A DNA stretch of 64,000 bases from Orbaceae bacterium BiB (GCA_036251205.1 CP133958.1:868001-932000); one strand, 5' to 3'; positions 40,961-51,727 are shown, counted from the first letter of the stretch. Numbers and translations: made by a program. Notes: a model not told the origin generated them from the letters alone.

Positions 40961-41881
40961 ATGATTAATCAAAAAAAATCCACCAATAAACTAACCCGAT
41001 TAATGTTGTCTTTTGCATTACTTGGCTTAGCTAGCTCGGCCGTAAACGCACAAGAGTTAACTGGCACATTAGCAAAAATAAAAGACTCCGGCGTTATCGT
41101 TGTTGGTCACCGTGAATCATCGATTCCTTTTTCTTACTATGACAACAACCAAAATATTGTGGGTTATTCACAAGACTACTCAAATTTAATTGTTGATGCA
41201 GTGAAAAAAGAGCTCAACATGCCTAATTTGCAAGTAAGATATTTACCTGTAACATCTAAAACGCGTATTCAATTGTTAAATAATTATACTTACGATTTTG
41301 AATGTGGTTCAACAACAAATAACCTTGAGCGACAAAAAGTTGTCGATTTTTCGGATACTATTTTTATTGTTGGTACACGCTTTTTAGTCAATAAAGACAG
41401 TAATATTAATAGCATTGAAGACCTTAAAGGTAAAAATGTTGTTACTACTGCAGGAACAACTTCTGAAATACGTTTAAACCGAATTAACAATAAGGATAAT
41501 CTTAAACTCCGAATTGTTACCCCAAAAGATCATAGTGATGCATTTAAAGCACTTGAAACCGGCCGTGCAGCTGCATTTTTAATGGATGACGCACTACTTG
41601 CTGGTGAACGTTCAAGAGCGATTAATCCATCTGAATGGGTGATTGTTGGTGAACCGCTGTCTTATGAAGCCTACGGTTGTATGTTAAGAAAAGATGATCA
41701 ACAATTTAAAGAATTGATTGATAAAACTATTGCTGATGCACAAACATCAGGTAAAGCATTAGAGTCATATAATCGTTGGTTCACTCAGCCTGTACCACCA
41801 AAAAATGCCAATATGGATCTAGAAATTTCACCGAAAATGGTTGAATTATTCGCTTCACCTAATGACAATGCGTTAGATTAG
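40961..41881 (+). CDS. gltI: Glutamate/aspartate ABC transporter binding protein GltI
   Basis: A 306-residue periplasmic binding protein with signal peptide (ending near AVNA-QELTG) and the GltI-type sequence: ELTGTLAKIKDSGVIVVGHRESSIPFSY, CGSTTNNLERQKVVDFS and the C-terminal SYNRWFTQPVPPKN. The ATG at 40961 is chosen because GAGGAG at 40949-40954 is six bases upstream; the ATG at 40955 abuts that site. It heads gltIJKL for glutamate/aspartate uptake. Confidence 0.95.
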   Translation: MINQKKSTNKLTRLMLSFALLGLASSAVNAQELTGTLAKIKDSGVIVVGHRESSIPFSYYDNNQNIVGYSQDYSNLIVDAVKKELNMPNLQVRYLPVTSKTRIQLLNNYTYDFECGSTTNNLERQKVVDFSDTIFIVGTRFLVNKDSNINSIEDLKGKNVVTTAGTTSEIRLNRINNKDNLKLRIVTPKDHSDAFKALETGRAAAFLMDDALLAGERSRAINPSEWVIVGEPLSYEAYGCMLRKDDQQFKELIDKTIADAQTSGKALESYNRWFTQPVPPKNANMDLEISPKMVELFASPNDNALD

Positions 41882-41963
41882 ATTTCATCATATCAGTAAA
41901 TCAAGGTACTGAATGGATTAACATTCAGTACAAACCTAATGAATAAAAGCACATTGTAAGATT

Positions 41964-42698
41964 ATGAATTTTAATTGGACACTATTTTTTGAACCAACAC
42001 CATATGGTGACGGTATTTACCTATACTGGCTCTTAGCTGGTCTTGCTGTAACAATTTCATTGGCAATATCTGCTTGGATCATTGCTTTTGTTTTTGGCTC
42101 AGTAGTCGGCATTATGCGTACATTAGATAGCAAATGGGTAAGAAATATTGCCGCTTGTTATATAGAGCTGTTCCGTAATATTCCATTACTTGTACAGATA
42201 TTTCTATGGTATACCCTTGTACCACAAATGCTTAGTGGCTCGTTTAAAATTTGGTTTATGCAAGAACTTGACCCGGAAATACAGATTTTTATTCTGGCAG
42301 CAATTGCATTAGGCCTATTTACCTCTGCCCGTGTAGCAGAGCAGGTAAGAACAGGATTACAAACGTTACCACGCGGTCAAAAATACGCAGCCTTAGCTTT
42401 AGGCTTAACACAAACGCAAACTTATTTTTCAATTTTATTACCAAATGCCTATCGTAAAATTGTACCCACTTTAACTTCCGAAATGACTAATATCATTAAA
42501 AACTCATCAATTGCTTCAACTATTGGACTTCTTGATTTGACAGGACAAATAGATCGAATTAATGAGTCAACCAACAGTATTGTTGAAATTTTGTGTGGTG
42601 TTACTTTGGCTTTTGCCTTAGTCAATTATGCCATTATTCGTATAATGCGTATCGTTGAAAGAAGAACGCGTTTACCAAATATGATGAATGGAGGTTAA
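41964..42698 (+). CDS. gltJ: Glutamate/aspartate ABC transporter permease GltJ
   Basis: A 244-residue permease with about five helices; it begins MNFNWTLFFEPTPYG, like E. coli GltJ, and carries an RNIPLLVQIFLWY block and a coupling loop near LGLTQTQTYFSILLPNAYRK. It pairs with GltK as the heterodimeric membrane channel. The gene starts 82 bp after gltI and ends three bases before gltK. Confidence 0.94.
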   Translation: MNFNWTLFFEPTPYGDGIYLYWLLAGLAVTISLAISAWIIAFVFGSVVGIMRTLDSKWVRNIAACYIELFRNIPLLVQIFLWYTLVPQMLSGSFKIWFMQELDPEIQIFILAAIALGLFTSARVAEQVRTGLQTLPRGQKYAALALGLTQTQTYFSILLPNAYRKIVPTLTSEMTNIIKNSSIASTIGLLDLTGQIDRINESTNSIVEILCGVTLAFALVNYAIIRIMRIVERRTRLPNMMNGG

Positions 42699-42701
42699 CC
42701 C

Positions 42702-43394
42702 ATGCAGTTATTTAGTTGGATTGCTGATATTCCATCAATGGTGATGAGTAGCTCTGGAGTATTATTAGACGGATTTGGCTTAACTTTAAAAATTACAGTT
42801 ACCGCAATTATTGTCGGGATTGTTTGGGGTACTGCATTAGCGTTGATGCGTTTATCTAATTATAAAGTGTTGAGAATCTTTGCACAAAGTTATGTGAATT
42901 TATTCCGGTCAATTCCATTATTATTAGTGTTATTGTGGTTCTATTTTGTCTTTCCACAATTAATAAAATATTTATTTAATTTACCACCTTATGCTGATGT
43001 AAGGGTTGCCTGTGCAATGATTGCTTTTGCACTGTTTGAAGCTGCTTACTATTCAGAAATTATTCGAGCTGGTATTAATGCTGTAAGTAAAGGTCAATAT
43101 AATGCAGCATTCGCTTTGGGAATGACAAAGAGTCAGGCAATGCGTTTGATTATTTTACCTCAAGCATTTAAAGCAATGGTTCCGTTATTATTGACACAAG
43201 GTATTATTTTATTCCAAGATACCTCATTAGTTTATGTGATGAGCTTGATCGATCTATTTGGAGCAAGCGTTACATTGATTGGTAAACAACAAGGTGGTAC
43301 TGCAGAATATTCTATGATTATTTTTGCCGCTATATGCTACTTTATTATCAGTTTCAGTGCGTCACTTTTAGTTAGTTATTTGAAAAAGGATTAA
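42702..43394 (+). CDS. gltK: Glutamate/aspartate ABC transporter permease GltK
   Basis: A 230-residue permease, partner of GltJ. It has [18 protein letters not shown] and the coupling loop [20 protein letters not shown]. About five helices are predicted. The ATG at 42702 is preceded by GGAGGT within the gltJ end, a strong site. gltL follows two bases later. Confidence 0.94.
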   Translation: MQLFSWIADIPSMVMSSSGVLLDGFGLTLKITVTAIIVGIVWGTALALMRLSNYKVLRIFAQSYVNLFRSIPLLLVLLWFYFVFPQLIKYLFNLPPYADVRVACAMIAFALFEAAYYSEIIRAGINAVSKGQYNAAFALGMTKSQAMRLIILPQAFKAMVPLLLTQGIILFQDTSLVYVMSLIDLFGASVTLIGKQQGGTAEYSMIIFAAICYFIISFSASLLVSYLKKD

Positions 43395-43396
43395 AA

Positions 43397-44122
43397 ATGA
43401 TTTCCTTAAAAAATGTATCCAAATGGTATGGTAAATTCCAAGTATTAAAAAATTGTTCAACCGACGTTAAAAAAGGCGAAGTTGTTGTTGTGTGTGGCCC
43501 TTCGGGTTCTGGAAAATCAACATTAATTAAAACAGTTAATGGCTTAGAACCTGTGCAACAGGGACAAATTTTTATCGGAGAGACCGAGATTACTAAGTTA
43601 TCAACAAATTTAGCGCAATTACGTTCTAAAGTGGGTATGGTGTTTCAGCACTTTGAATTATTTCCTCATTTAACCATATTGAAAAACTTAACGCTTGCAC
43701 AAGTAAAAGTTCTTAATCGTTCAGAAGCAGAAGCTCAAGAAAAAGCGCATAGCCTATTAGAACGAGTCGGTCTAGCTGAGCATGCACACAAGCTGCCTAG
43801 CCAGCTTTCAGGTGGTCAACAACAACGCGTAGCAATCGCAAGAGCGTTATGTATGGACCCCGTTGTTATGTTATTTGATGAACCAACTTCAGCACTTGAT
43901 CCTGAAATGGTTAATGAAGTATTAGATGTTATGGTTGAACTTGCTTATGAAGGTATGACCATGATGGTTGTAACTCATGAAATGGGCTTTGCTCGTAAAG
44001 TTGCTCACCGCGTCATCTTTATGGATGCAGGTGAAATTATTGAAGATACTTCAAAAGAGCAGTTCTTTAATAATCCACAAAGTGATCGTGCAAAAGATTT
44101 CTTAGCCAAAATCATTCACTAA
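43397..44122 (+). CDS. gltL: Glutamate/aspartate ABC transporter ATPase GltL
   Basis: A 241-residue ATPase with Walker [11 protein letters not shown]-loop [10 protein letters not shown], signature [15 protein letters not shown], Walker [16 protein letters not shown] and VTHEMGFA. It is the last gene of the glt operon; its stop codon lies within the left arm of the terminator hairpin. Confidence 0.95.
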   Translation: MISLKNVSKWYGKFQVLKNCSTDVKKGEVVVVCGPSGSGKSTLIKTVNGLEPVQQGQIFIGETEITKLSTNLAQLRSKVGMVFQHFELFPHLTILKNLTLAQVKVLNRSEAEAQEKAHSLLERVGLAEHAHKLPSQLSGGQQQRVAIARALCMDPVVMLFDEPTSALDPEMVNEVLDVMVELAYEGMTMMVVTHEMGFARKVAHRVIFMDAGEIIEDTSKEQFFNNPQSDRAKDFLAKIIH

Positions 44123-44159
44123 TAAAAAAGGGCCTTTTGGCCCTTTTTTATTAGTGAAT
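44114..44159. terminator. Long perfect hairpin terminator spanning the gltL stop
   Basis: Two 21-bp arms, 44114-44134 and 44139-44159, are perfectly complementary around a TTTT loop, with the core AAAAAAGGGCC/GGCCCTTTTTT. The left arm contains the last gltL codons and its TAA. It also serves convergent recD. Confidence 0.92.
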
Positions 44160-44167
44160 ATAGCATT

Positions 44168-46054
44168 TTATATCAGTAAGTCAGCTAAACCACTCTGACG
44201 ATTAATTTGTGTATTGATCGTTTTTTCAATAATATTTTTTGATGAATAGATAGCAACATGCTCTTTTGATCTGGTTATTGCAGTATATAGCAGAGAACGA
44301 CTTAATAAAGGCGTATATTCATTGGGAAGAATAATCGCAATACGTTGAAATTCAGAACCTTGTGATTTATGAATTGTCATTGCATAAGCTGTTTCATGTT
44401 CAGGTAGTCGAAAAGGTGAAACACCCTTAATTTGTCCATTCGGTAATAAAAAATAGACCTTCAATTTATTGCTATCATCGGCCGCAGGTAGTGTTATACC
44501 GATATCACCATTAAATAGACCTAAAGAAAAACTATTCTTTAATATCATTATTGGCCGACCTATATACCAAGCATCCTGTTTAGCAATTGTAATATGTCCG
44601 TATTGTTTTAATCTGTTCTCAATAACTTTATTTAGCCCTTTAACACCAAATGGACCATCTCTTAATGCACAAAGTAGCCTAAATTGTGCAAAAGCTTCTA
44701 AAACAGCCATAACATCGTATGGATTCATCATAATTATGTTTAGATATGCTTGATAAGCATCAGCACACTGTTCAACAGCATACCGATACTCCTCACCACT
44801 TTCCATCATATAAAAAGCAATATCATTAAATTCTTGATGTAGTAGTAATTGAAGAGCATTTTGGTTTTGTCCTTCTTTAACAAAAGAAGATAATAAGCCA
44901 ATACCTGATTGATGAGAGAATCGATAACTCTTTTGTAATAAACAAATACTATCAGCCGTTGTTAATTGAGTATTTTTTGCTATTAAATGATATCCAGTTA
45001 ATTGAGTGATAAGCTGAACATGTTGATGGCTATAGCCATGATTTAACTGTTCACAAAGATCACCAAAAACAGCACCAGCCTCTACGGAGGATAGTTGTTC
45101 TTTATCGCCAAGTAAAATTAATCGACTGGTTTCTGGTAATGCGGCAATCACACTAGACATCATCGGTAAATCAATCATGGAAGCTTCATCAATAAGTAAA
45201 ATATCAACACTTAATGGATTATCTTGATTATAAAGATATTTATTACTCGATATTGTTGCCCCCAATAATCGATGTAAAGTAACAGCCTCAACTGGAATGC
45301 ACTTTTTAATAGTCTGAGGAACATCCAGAGTAGCTAATGCTTTTGATAATGACTCGGTTAATCTTGCAGCAGCTTTACCGGTTGGAGCCGCAGCTATAAT
45401 GCGTAGTGGTTGTAATGATTGTTCTTGATGAAGTGCGGTTAACATCACTAAAATTTTACTGATCGTCGTTGTCTTACCTGTACCAGGGCCACCAGAAACA
45501 ATGGTTACTGGGTGAATAATAGCTGAAGCCGTTGCAACTTTTTGCCAATCAATTTCATTATCCGAATCATCAGGGAATAATTGGCTTAACCATGTTTTAG
45601 CCATACTATTTGGAACTTCGAGCTGTAAGCGGTGATTAAAATAGCCAGCAACGTGTTTTTCATATTGCCACATACGCTGAAAATAGAGACGATTAGTATG
45701 CAAAACAAATGGTGAAAGCACATCACCAGCGCCAACCATACTCTCACCTAATTCTCGACATAACATAAACCAATCTTCATTGGTCGGATAGTTTAGAGCA
45801 TTAAATAAATAATTGGTCAACTCTCTACCAAAACGATACTCTAAATTAGTTTTTGTGATTTCAGATAAATTAATGCAAACATGTCCAGATCTAACCTCAA
45901 TACTTAGCCAAGCAATTAACAATGCGAAACGAGCCTGAGCTACTGGTTCAACAAGATTTGATTGACGAGTAAGAAAACAAGCCAGATGAAAATCCAACGG
46001 CGCTATCGCACCATTGGATTTTAACTTATCTAATAATTCAATATAATTGACCAT
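44168..46054 (-). CDS. recD: Exodeoxyribonuclease V subunit alpha (RecD)
   Basis: A 628-residue SF1B helicase, the 5'-3' motor of RecBCD. It has an N-terminal domain (about 1-120), Walker A SGGPGTGKTTTISK, LLIDEASMIDLPMM, LLGDKEQLSSVEAG, and the C-terminal AYAMTIHKSQGSEFQRIAI and YTAITRSKEHV. Length fits RecD1, not the longer RecD2. recB and recC are not in the window; upstream on the same strand lies a DUF4139 gene after 13 bp. Confidence 0.94.
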   Translation of the reverse strand: MVNYIELLDKLKSNGAIAPLDFHLACFLTRQSNLVEPVAQARFALLIAWLSIEVRSGHVCINLSEITKTNLEYRFGRELTNYLFNALNYPTNEDWFMLCRELGESMVGAGDVLSPFVLHTNRLYFQRMWQYEKHVAGYFNHRLQLEVPNSMAKTWLSQLFPDDSDNEIDWQKVATASAIIHPVTIVSGGPGTGKTTTISKILVMLTALHQEQSLQPLRIIAAAPTGKAAARLTESLSKALATLDVPQTIKKCIPVEAVTLHRLLGATISSNKYLYNQDNPLSVDILLIDEASMIDLPMMSSVIAALPETSRLILLGDKEQLSSVEAGAVFGDLCEQLNHGYSHQHVQLITQLTGYHLIAKNTQLTTADSICLLQKSYRFSHQSGIGLLSSFVKEGQNQNALQLLLHQEFNDIAFYMMESGEEYRYAVEQCADAYQAYLNIIMMNPYDVMAVLEAFAQFRLLCALRDGPFGVKGLNKVIENRLKQYGHITIAKQDAWYIGRPIMILKNSFSLGLFNGDIGITLPAADDSNKLKVYFLLPNGQIKGVSPFRLPEHETAYAMTIHKSQGSEFQRIAIILPNEYTPLLSRSLLYTAITRSKEHVAIYSSKNIIEKTINTQINRQSGLADLLI

Positions 46055-46067
46055 TTATCATTTAATC

Positions 46068-47690
46068 TTATAAACCAATAATATTATCAGCTTTATCTTT
46101 TGGATAACTTAGTTTAAAACTAAATGGTAGTTGTTTCATCTCTTTTGCCTGTAAGTTGATATGCCATGTTATTAATCCGGTATCTTTATTATATTCAGCA
46201 CCTTGATACTTAGCATCTTCTAAACTAACTGCTTTATTTTGAATCACGGGTAACTGATCATAAATCGTAATATCAATTGGAGAGTTTTTGGTATTTTTCA
46301 TATCAATCGTATAAGCAAATTTTTGACTAATATCATTACCAAAAAATGAAGGCTTAGATTTTTCATTAAGATCCTGATTACGGGTAATAATAATTTCTTT
46401 ATCACGACCTAAAGAAATATTTAACTTATCCTTCACACCTTGAGTCGTAATATACCCTTCCCCGATATAATTACCAGCATAAAATACTGTTGATTTTCCT
46501 GGTAATAGTGACAAAGTATCCCAGTCACTAATTTGAGCTTGTAGGAAAGCACTACTGTCAAGTTTAGGGGTTGCAGTATAACGATAATCTGCTTTAACTT
46601 CTTTTTCTGTTAACGTCAAAATATTGTCATTACTATATCCCATAATAGTATATGGCAAAGTAATATTAAACTGTGTATTTAAACCATTATTGCTAGTAAT
46701 TACGTAATCAGTAAAACTATTTTTTTGTTTTATTTCTCTATAGTCAGAATCAATATCTTTCAGATAAGCAGTCGGAGCCATCGCCTTAGGGACGGCAAAA
46801 GAGCCATAAGACTTACCGTTATTCAAATAAATATACCAAGGACTTGGTTCTGGCGCAGTAATCCCTTCACTTGGGTTAGCTGTTGATAACGTAAAATCAA
46901 CTTTATCCCACACCAATCCACTATGCTGATACACATTAGCCTTATAAGTTAACTGAACTGGAGAATTAATATCTTTTACTCGAACATCATAAATAGGGGC
47001 CCAACCCGCATCTGGAGTTAAATAGGAAACGGTTACAGGTAATGTTTGTGGTTCAGATGCATACAGTTTAACTTTTATTGCTTTTACACCAGTTTGATTA
47101 TATCCATCTTCAAGTGCAATTTGATTTTGGTGAGCTTCAATTTTAGTCTCAACTTCTGCCAACGATTTTTCAATATTATTTTGTTCTGTTAATGCTTTAG
47201 CTAAATTATCTTTAATAAAATTAATGGTTAATGATGCATCATTTAACGAATTTTTTGCCTGGTTAATACTATCAATACGATTATTTTTTAATAAAGCGAT
47301 CTCCTCATTAACAACAACTAATTTAATATTCAAAGTTTGATACTGATTTTCAAGTTGTTCCAATTCGTCTTTTAATTGCTGCACTTGAGCTGATGGCTCT
47401 TGTTTAATCAGATAGTTATTTTCCAAAGTCGTAGATAAAATCATTGCATTGTTACCGATACTTACATTAATGGAATTAACATTAATATTATTCGCTAACT
47501 GAGTAAGTATAATTTCACTTTCACCTTGGGGAACAGCAACAGTCGATGATCCTTGCAACTCCGCACCTTTAAAAAATAGTGTTACTTTATCTAAATTAAC
47601 TTTATTGATATTGTTGCTAGCTAATGCAGTTGAAACCATACAAGAAAGTATTGCTACTGATAAAAAAGAGACTACCATTCTGTTTTTCAT
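46068..47690 (-). CDS. DUF4139 (MuiA-like) secreted protein
   Basis: A 540-residue protein with a signal peptide (about 1-25) and an N-terminal DUF4140-like domain (VTLFFKGAELQGSSTVAVPQG), a coiled coil at about 95-190, and a C-terminal DUF4139 beta-rich domain with YLTPDAGWAPIYDVR and VWDKVDFTLSTANP. The family, sometimes called mucoidy inhibitor MuiA-like, has no established biochemical role. It is presumably periplasmic or surface-associated. It lies 13 bp from recD and 39 bp after nagK on the same strand, an unusual context. Confidence 0.82.
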   Translation of the reverse strand: MKNRMVVSFLSVAILSCMVSTALASNNINKVNLDKVTLFFKGAELQGSSTVAVPQGESEIILTQLANNINVNSINVSIGNNAMILSTTLENNYLIKQEPSAQVQQLKDELEQLENQYQTLNIKLVVVNEEIALLKNNRIDSINQAKNSLNDASLTINFIKDNLAKALTEQNNIEKSLAEVETKIEAHQNQIALEDGYNQTGVKAIKVKLYASEPQTLPVTVSYLTPDAGWAPIYDVRVKDINSPVQLTYKANVYQHSGLVWDKVDFTLSTANPSEGITAPEPSPWYIYLNNGKSYGSFAVPKAMAPTAYLKDIDSDYREIKQKNSFTDYVITSNNGLNTQFNITLPYTIMGYSNDNILTLTEKEVKADYRYTATPKLDSSAFLQAQISDWDTLSLLPGKSTVFYAGNYIGEGYITTQGVKDKLNISLGRDKEIIITRNQDLNEKSKPSFFGNDISQKFAYTIDMKNTKNSPIDITIYDQLPVIQNKAVSLEDAKYQGAEYNKDTGLITWHINLQAKEMKQLPFSFKLSYPKDKADNIIGL

Positions 47691-47728
47691 ATCAATTCCT
47701 TATTATTAAAATTATAGTTATACGCTTT

Positions 47729-48646
47729 TTATAATATTGTATTAAGACTTAATAATGCAGCCCCACGAGCACCGCCAGAATCACCATATTTAGCTTTGGC
47801 GATATGAGGAACCCGCATCTGTTTGAGTAAATATTTAGCCATTCTCTGCGGTACTTGTTGATAAATTTGCTCGAAATTAGACAAACCACCACCAATTACA
47901 ATTAACTCGGCATCAACAATCATCATTAAATTACCAAAATAAGCGGCTAAAAGTTCAAGATAGCGTTCTACATGCTCATTCGCACGTTCATCACCAGCAT
48001 TATAATTATTAATAATGACTTTTGCTGACAGCGATTCGTGATAGAAATGCTGATACAACCATTCAAAGCCTGTTCCTGATAGATAACGCTCACAACATCC
48101 TTTTTGACCACAACCACACTCAATCAATGGAATGTCATGACCTAAAATAGTAAACATATCAACAGGTAAACGAATGTGACCGATTTCGCCAGTACATCCA
48201 TTGGCCCCAGAGATGACTTGCCGATTTATAACAATACCACCACCGAGCCCAGTTCCTAAAATTACACTAATAACATTATGATAATTGTGATATTCATCGT
48301 CTAATGCTTCCGAAAGCGCAAAACAGTTAGCATCATTATTAATAGCAATAGGACGACCAAGTTTAGTTTCAATATCATCAATGAATGGCTTATTTTTTAC
48401 AACGTTAATATTAGTGGTATAGATCGTACGATTTTTATGATCAATCATTCCTGGCATACCAATACCAATCTGACCTAACGTATTAAATTTGTTATCGGCT
48501 TCTTCAACCAATGATACGACACTTGCTAAAAAAGCCTCGTAGCTATCTTGCGGGGTAGGTACACGTTTGCACCAAATTTGCTGAAAATGTTCATCAAAAA
48601 CTGCAATTTCAATTTTTGTGCCGCCTATGTCAAAACCATACAACAT
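47729..48646 (-). CDS. nagK: N-acetyl-D-glucosamine kinase (ROK family)
   Basis: A 305-residue kinase that phosphorylates GlcNAc recovered from the cell wall. It has MLYGFDIGGTKIEIAV, NNDANCFALSEA with the catalytic Asp, GTGLGGGIVI and the zinc motif CGCGQKGCCERYLSG. The start at 48646 matches the E. coli start and has GGAGAGG upstream; the longer frame to 48742 would put this site inside the protein. Confidence 0.94.
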   Translation of the reverse strand: MLYGFDIGGTKIEIAVFDEHFQQIWCKRVPTPQDSYEAFLASVVSLVEEADNKFNTLGQIGIGMPGMIDHKNRTIYTTNINVVKNKPFIDDIETKLGRPIAINNDANCFALSEALDDEYHNYHNVISVILGTGLGGGIVINRQVISGANGCTGEIGHIRLPVDMFTILGHDIPLIECGCGQKGCCERYLSGTGFEWLYQHFYHESLSAKVIINNYNAGDERANEHVERYLELLAAYFGNLMMIVDAELIVIGGGLSNFEQIYQQVPQRMAKYLLKQMRVPHIAKAKYGDSGGARGAALLSLNTIL

Positions 48647-48818
48647 CGGGTTCCTCTCCATTAATATACGTACATAATTGTACATTAGTATATAATAAAA
48701 GTGATCGTGATACACATGACAATAGGGTGTATTTTGTTGCAAAAAACTGTTTAAATTAATCTAACGGTGTAAATCTAAATGCTTAAAAAATAGTATTAGT
48801 TGGTAAAATACAGATAAA

Positions 48819-49445
48819 TTATAATAATTCGCCTTTGACTAAAGGAACAAATTTTACAGGTTCAATAATACTTTGCCTAAATTTATCATTATCCCGTTCA
48901 ATAACTTGTAGTGACTGTTGATGTTCTCCAACTGGCACAACTAAACGGCCTTTATCAGCGAGTTGATAAACTAATTCTTTAGGTATTTCGGTGGCAGCAG
49001 CAGTTACAATAATCCCGTCAAAAGGAGCTCTTTCTGGCCAACCAAACCAACCATCACCATGACGCGTTGACACATTATGTATGTCTAACTGTTTTAAGCG
49101 ACGCTTGGCATTCCATTGCAAACTTTTAATTCGTTCAATTGAACATACATGTTCAACTAAATGAGCTAATATTGCAGTTTGATATCCAGAACCAGTACCA
49201 ATTTCGAGAATTTTAGATGACGGTTTTAATTGTAATAACTCAGTCATTTTTGCCACAATATAAGGTTGTGATATTGTTTGCCCTACACCAATGGGTAATG
49301 AACGATTATCATACGCTTGGTGAGAGAGCGCTTCATCAATAAAACGCTCTCTTGGCACAGTAGATATCGCATTTAAAACACGACTATCTTTTATCCCTAA
49401 AGTGGCCAAGTTAGCAATTAATGATTTCATTTTAACATTTACCAT
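48819..49445 (-). CDS. pcm: Protein-L-isoaspartate O-methyltransferase
   Basis: A 208-residue enzyme repairing isoaspartyl residues in aged proteins. It has [27 protein letters not shown], the SAM loop [14 protein letters not shown], and [13 protein letters not shown] at 49445 aligns with the E. coli start and has AAGGA upstream; a TTG precedes it. In E. coli surE lies between truD and pcm; it is absent here, and nlpD-rpoS do not follow. Confidence 0.94.
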   Translation of the reverse strand: MVNVKMKSLIANLATLGIKDSRVLNAISTVPRERFIDEALSHQAYDNRSLPIGVGQTISQPYIVAKMTELLQLKPSSKILEIGTGSGYQTAILAHLVEHVCSIERIKSLQWNAKRRLKQLDIHNVSTRHGDGWFGWPERAPFDGIIVTAAATEIPKELVYQLADKGRLVVPVGEHQQSLQVIERDNDKFRQSIIEPVKFVPLVKGELL

Positions 49446-49470
49446 CAATATGAATCCTTAGTATGCCAAT

Positions 49471-50487
49471 TTATAATATTAATTCTCGCAATACTGCTGT
49501 TGCATAGCTTCCAGCTGGCAACCAAAAATTCACTTGTAATATTTGCTCATCTTGCCATATCCAAGTCATCTCTTTCGGTCTTAATACTACTGAACGTCGT
49601 GATGTTTCAAGTCGTTCTTGCCGAAATAGCGGTAAAAAATCGGCCCAATTTGTCTCAATATAAGCTTGTTCAAACTGCAATGCATCATCTTTTGTTCCTG
49701 GACCATTATCACCAAGCATTGGAGCTGTAATATTAATTTCTTTGTTGTTAATTCGTTGCTGTAGAATCATTAACTCTTCGTGTTGTGCAATAAACCAGCT
49801 ACCACGTTCAGCTAACTGCAAAATATCACCATTAAGGACTATTTTATCAAAATTTTTAACAATGCGTTCACTTACGACACCATTAAAAATAGCACTACGC
49901 GCAGCTGAGAGATAAAAACTACGTTTTTTACGATCCTTAACGTTTATCTCCCCTTTTGCCCATAACATCGCTTGGTCGATATTATTATTCTCTTTACCAA
50001 ATCGCTGTTCACCAAAATAATTAGGAACCCCATTTTCTAATACTTGAGTTAAGCGTCTTTCCAGTTCACTTTTATTATCAATATCACGCAGTATTAATGA
50101 GAAAAAATTACCTTTCAAGTTACCAATACGCAATTTTTTACTATGTCTCTCAACGTGTAATACCTTACAACCTTCCAACACAAATAATGAAAAATCAGGC
50201 GTTGTCTTACCTGGAATATGTAAACCAAACCACTGTACAGTTACTGCATTGCGATCTTTTAAACCTGCATAACTCACTAGTTTAGCAGGAATACCAGCAA
50301 ACTTAGCCAACTGTTCCGCAACAAACAGCGTATTACAATTTTGTTTTTCGATACTGACGAAGACGTGTTCCCCCTCGCCATCCAAATCATAACCTAAATC
50401 TTCTTTAACACAAAAATCGCTCTCAAACTGTTTATATAAACCTTTAACTACTGGCTTACCATTTAAGTAATCTAATGTATCTAACAT
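49471..50487 (-). CDS. truD: tRNA pseudouridine(13) synthase TruD
   Basis: A 338-residue pseudouridine synthase for U13 in tRNA-Glu. The catalytic Asp is in VSYAGLKDRNAVTVQWF. RNLKGNFFSL-like sequence (GNLKGNFFSLILRD), VPNYFGEQRFG and the C-terminal LRPKEMTW complete the family pattern. It lies between ispF (9 bp upstream) and pcm. Confidence 0.95.
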   Translation of the reverse strand: MLDTLDYLNGKPVVKGLYKQFESDFCVKEDLGYDLDGEGEHVFVSIEKQNCNTLFVAEQLAKFAGIPAKLVSYAGLKDRNAVTVQWFGLHIPGKTTPDFSLFVLEGCKVLHVERHSKKLRIGNLKGNFFSLILRDIDNKSELERRLTQVLENGVPNYFGEQRFGKENNNIDQAMLWAKGEINVKDRKKRSFYLSAARSAIFNGVVSERIVKNFDKIVLNGDILQLAERGSWFIAQHEELMILQQRINNKEINITAPMLGDNGPGTKDDALQFEQAYIETNWADFLPLFRQERLETSRRSVVLRPKEMTWIWQDEQILQVNFWLPAGSYATAVLRELIL

Positions 50488-50496
50488 TATTTGGCC

Positions 50497-50985
50497 TTAT
50501 TTTTTATCTGTTACTTTTTGTAGTAATACGACAGCTTCACAAGCAATGCCTTCTTTACGCCCAGTAAATCCTAATTTTTCAGTTGTTGTAGCTTTAACAC
50601 TGACTAAATCAAAATGAGCTTGTAAATCTTCGGCAATATTAATTCGCATCTGAGGTATATGAGGTTGCATCTTTGGTTCTTGTGCGATAATAGTCACATC
50701 TAGATTGGATATGATATAACCTTTTGAACGAATCAAATCAAATGCTTTTTTTAATAAAATTCTGCTATCGATACCTTTATATTGGTTATCTGTATCTGGA
50801 AAATGTTTACCAATATCACCAAGCGCTAACGCACCTAATATTGCATCTGTCACCGCATGCAATACAACATCACCATCGGAATGGGCTAAAAACCCTTGTT
50901 CATAAGGAACTTTCACTCCACCTAAAGTTAAAGGACCTTCATTACCAAAGCGATGCACATCAAAACCATGCCCAATTCTCACCAT
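50497..50985 (-). CDS. ispF: 2-C-methyl-D-erythritol 2,4-cyclodiphosphate synthase
   Basis: A 162-residue enzyme of the MEP isoprenoid pathway. Metal ligands are in HGFDVHRF and [52 protein letters not shown] follow, as in the family. It lies 34 bp downstream of ispD, the enzyme two steps before it. Confidence 0.96.
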   Translation of the reverse strand: MVRIGHGFDVHRFGNEGPLTLGGVKVPYEQGFLAHSDGDVVLHAVTDAILGALALGDIGKHFPDTDNQYKGIDSRILLKKAFDLIRSKGYIISNLDVTIIAQEPKMQPHIPQMRINIAEDLQAHFDLVSVKATTTEKLGFTGRKEGIACEAVVLLQKVTDKK

Positions 50986-51019
50986 ATCAATTTTGTTCCA
51001 TTATATTTAATAAACTAAA

Positions 51020-51727
51020 TTATTTGTTTATATAACCTTGCTCTTGTAAATAAAGTGTGGCTAAGGGTAAGTCCTCTTTTCGAGTCACTTTAATATTATC
51101 CCGCCGACATTCAATTAATAATGGGTGGCCGTTACAGTATTCAATGGCAGATGCTTCATCAGTCAATTCGATATGATCTTGCTTTGCTCGTATCATGCAA
51201 TCTTTCAATAATTTAGCATTAAACATTTGCGGCGTTGCTGCTGCCCATAACCATTGCCGATCATTAGTTTCTGCAATTGTTGGAATACCATTAAGATTAT
51301 TGATTGCTTTTTTAATCGTATCAGTCACTTTTGTTGCTAAAATACCACCACAATTATTTTTAATCACTGTATGAATTAAATTTTCAATATCTTGGTGAGT
51401 GACACAAGGCCTTGCTGCATCATGAACTAAAGCCCAACTATGTTCACTAACTAATTCAAGACCGGCAAAAACAGACTCAGCACGAGTTTTACCGCCATAT
51501 GTGACAGTAATTTGCGGATGATTAGCAATACTCAATGATGAAAAATAAGTATCATCGGGACTAATCACCACCACGACTTGACTAATTAGCGGCAAAGAGA
51601 GTAATTTTTGTAGAGTATGTTCTAAAATTGTTACATCACCGATTTTTATATACTGTTTAGGAAGCGATAACTGCATCCGTTGCCCACCACCAGCGGCCGG
51701 TACAATAGCGACTATCGAATTATTCAT
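51020..51727 (-). CDS. ispD: 2-C-methyl-D-erythritol 4-phosphate cytidylyltransferase
   Basis: A 235-residue enzyme that makes CDP-methylerythritol. The nucleotide-binding start VPAAGGGQRMQLSLPKQY, VTYGGKTRAESVFAGL, VHDAARPCV and the late ELTDEASAIEYCNG are family motifs. The ATG follows the ftsB stop immediately, so they are coupled. Confidence 0.96.
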   Translation of the reverse strand: MNNSIVAIVPAAGGGQRMQLSLPKQYIKIGDVTILEHTLQKLLSLPLISQVVVVISPDDTYFSSLSIANHPQITVTYGGKTRAESVFAGLELVSEHSWALVHDAARPCVTHQDIENLIHTVIKNNCGGILATKVTDTIKKAINNLNGIPTIAETNDRQWLWAAATPQMFNAKLLKDCMIRAKQDHIELTDEASAIEYCNGHPLLIECRRDNIKVTRKEDLPLATLYLQEQGYINK

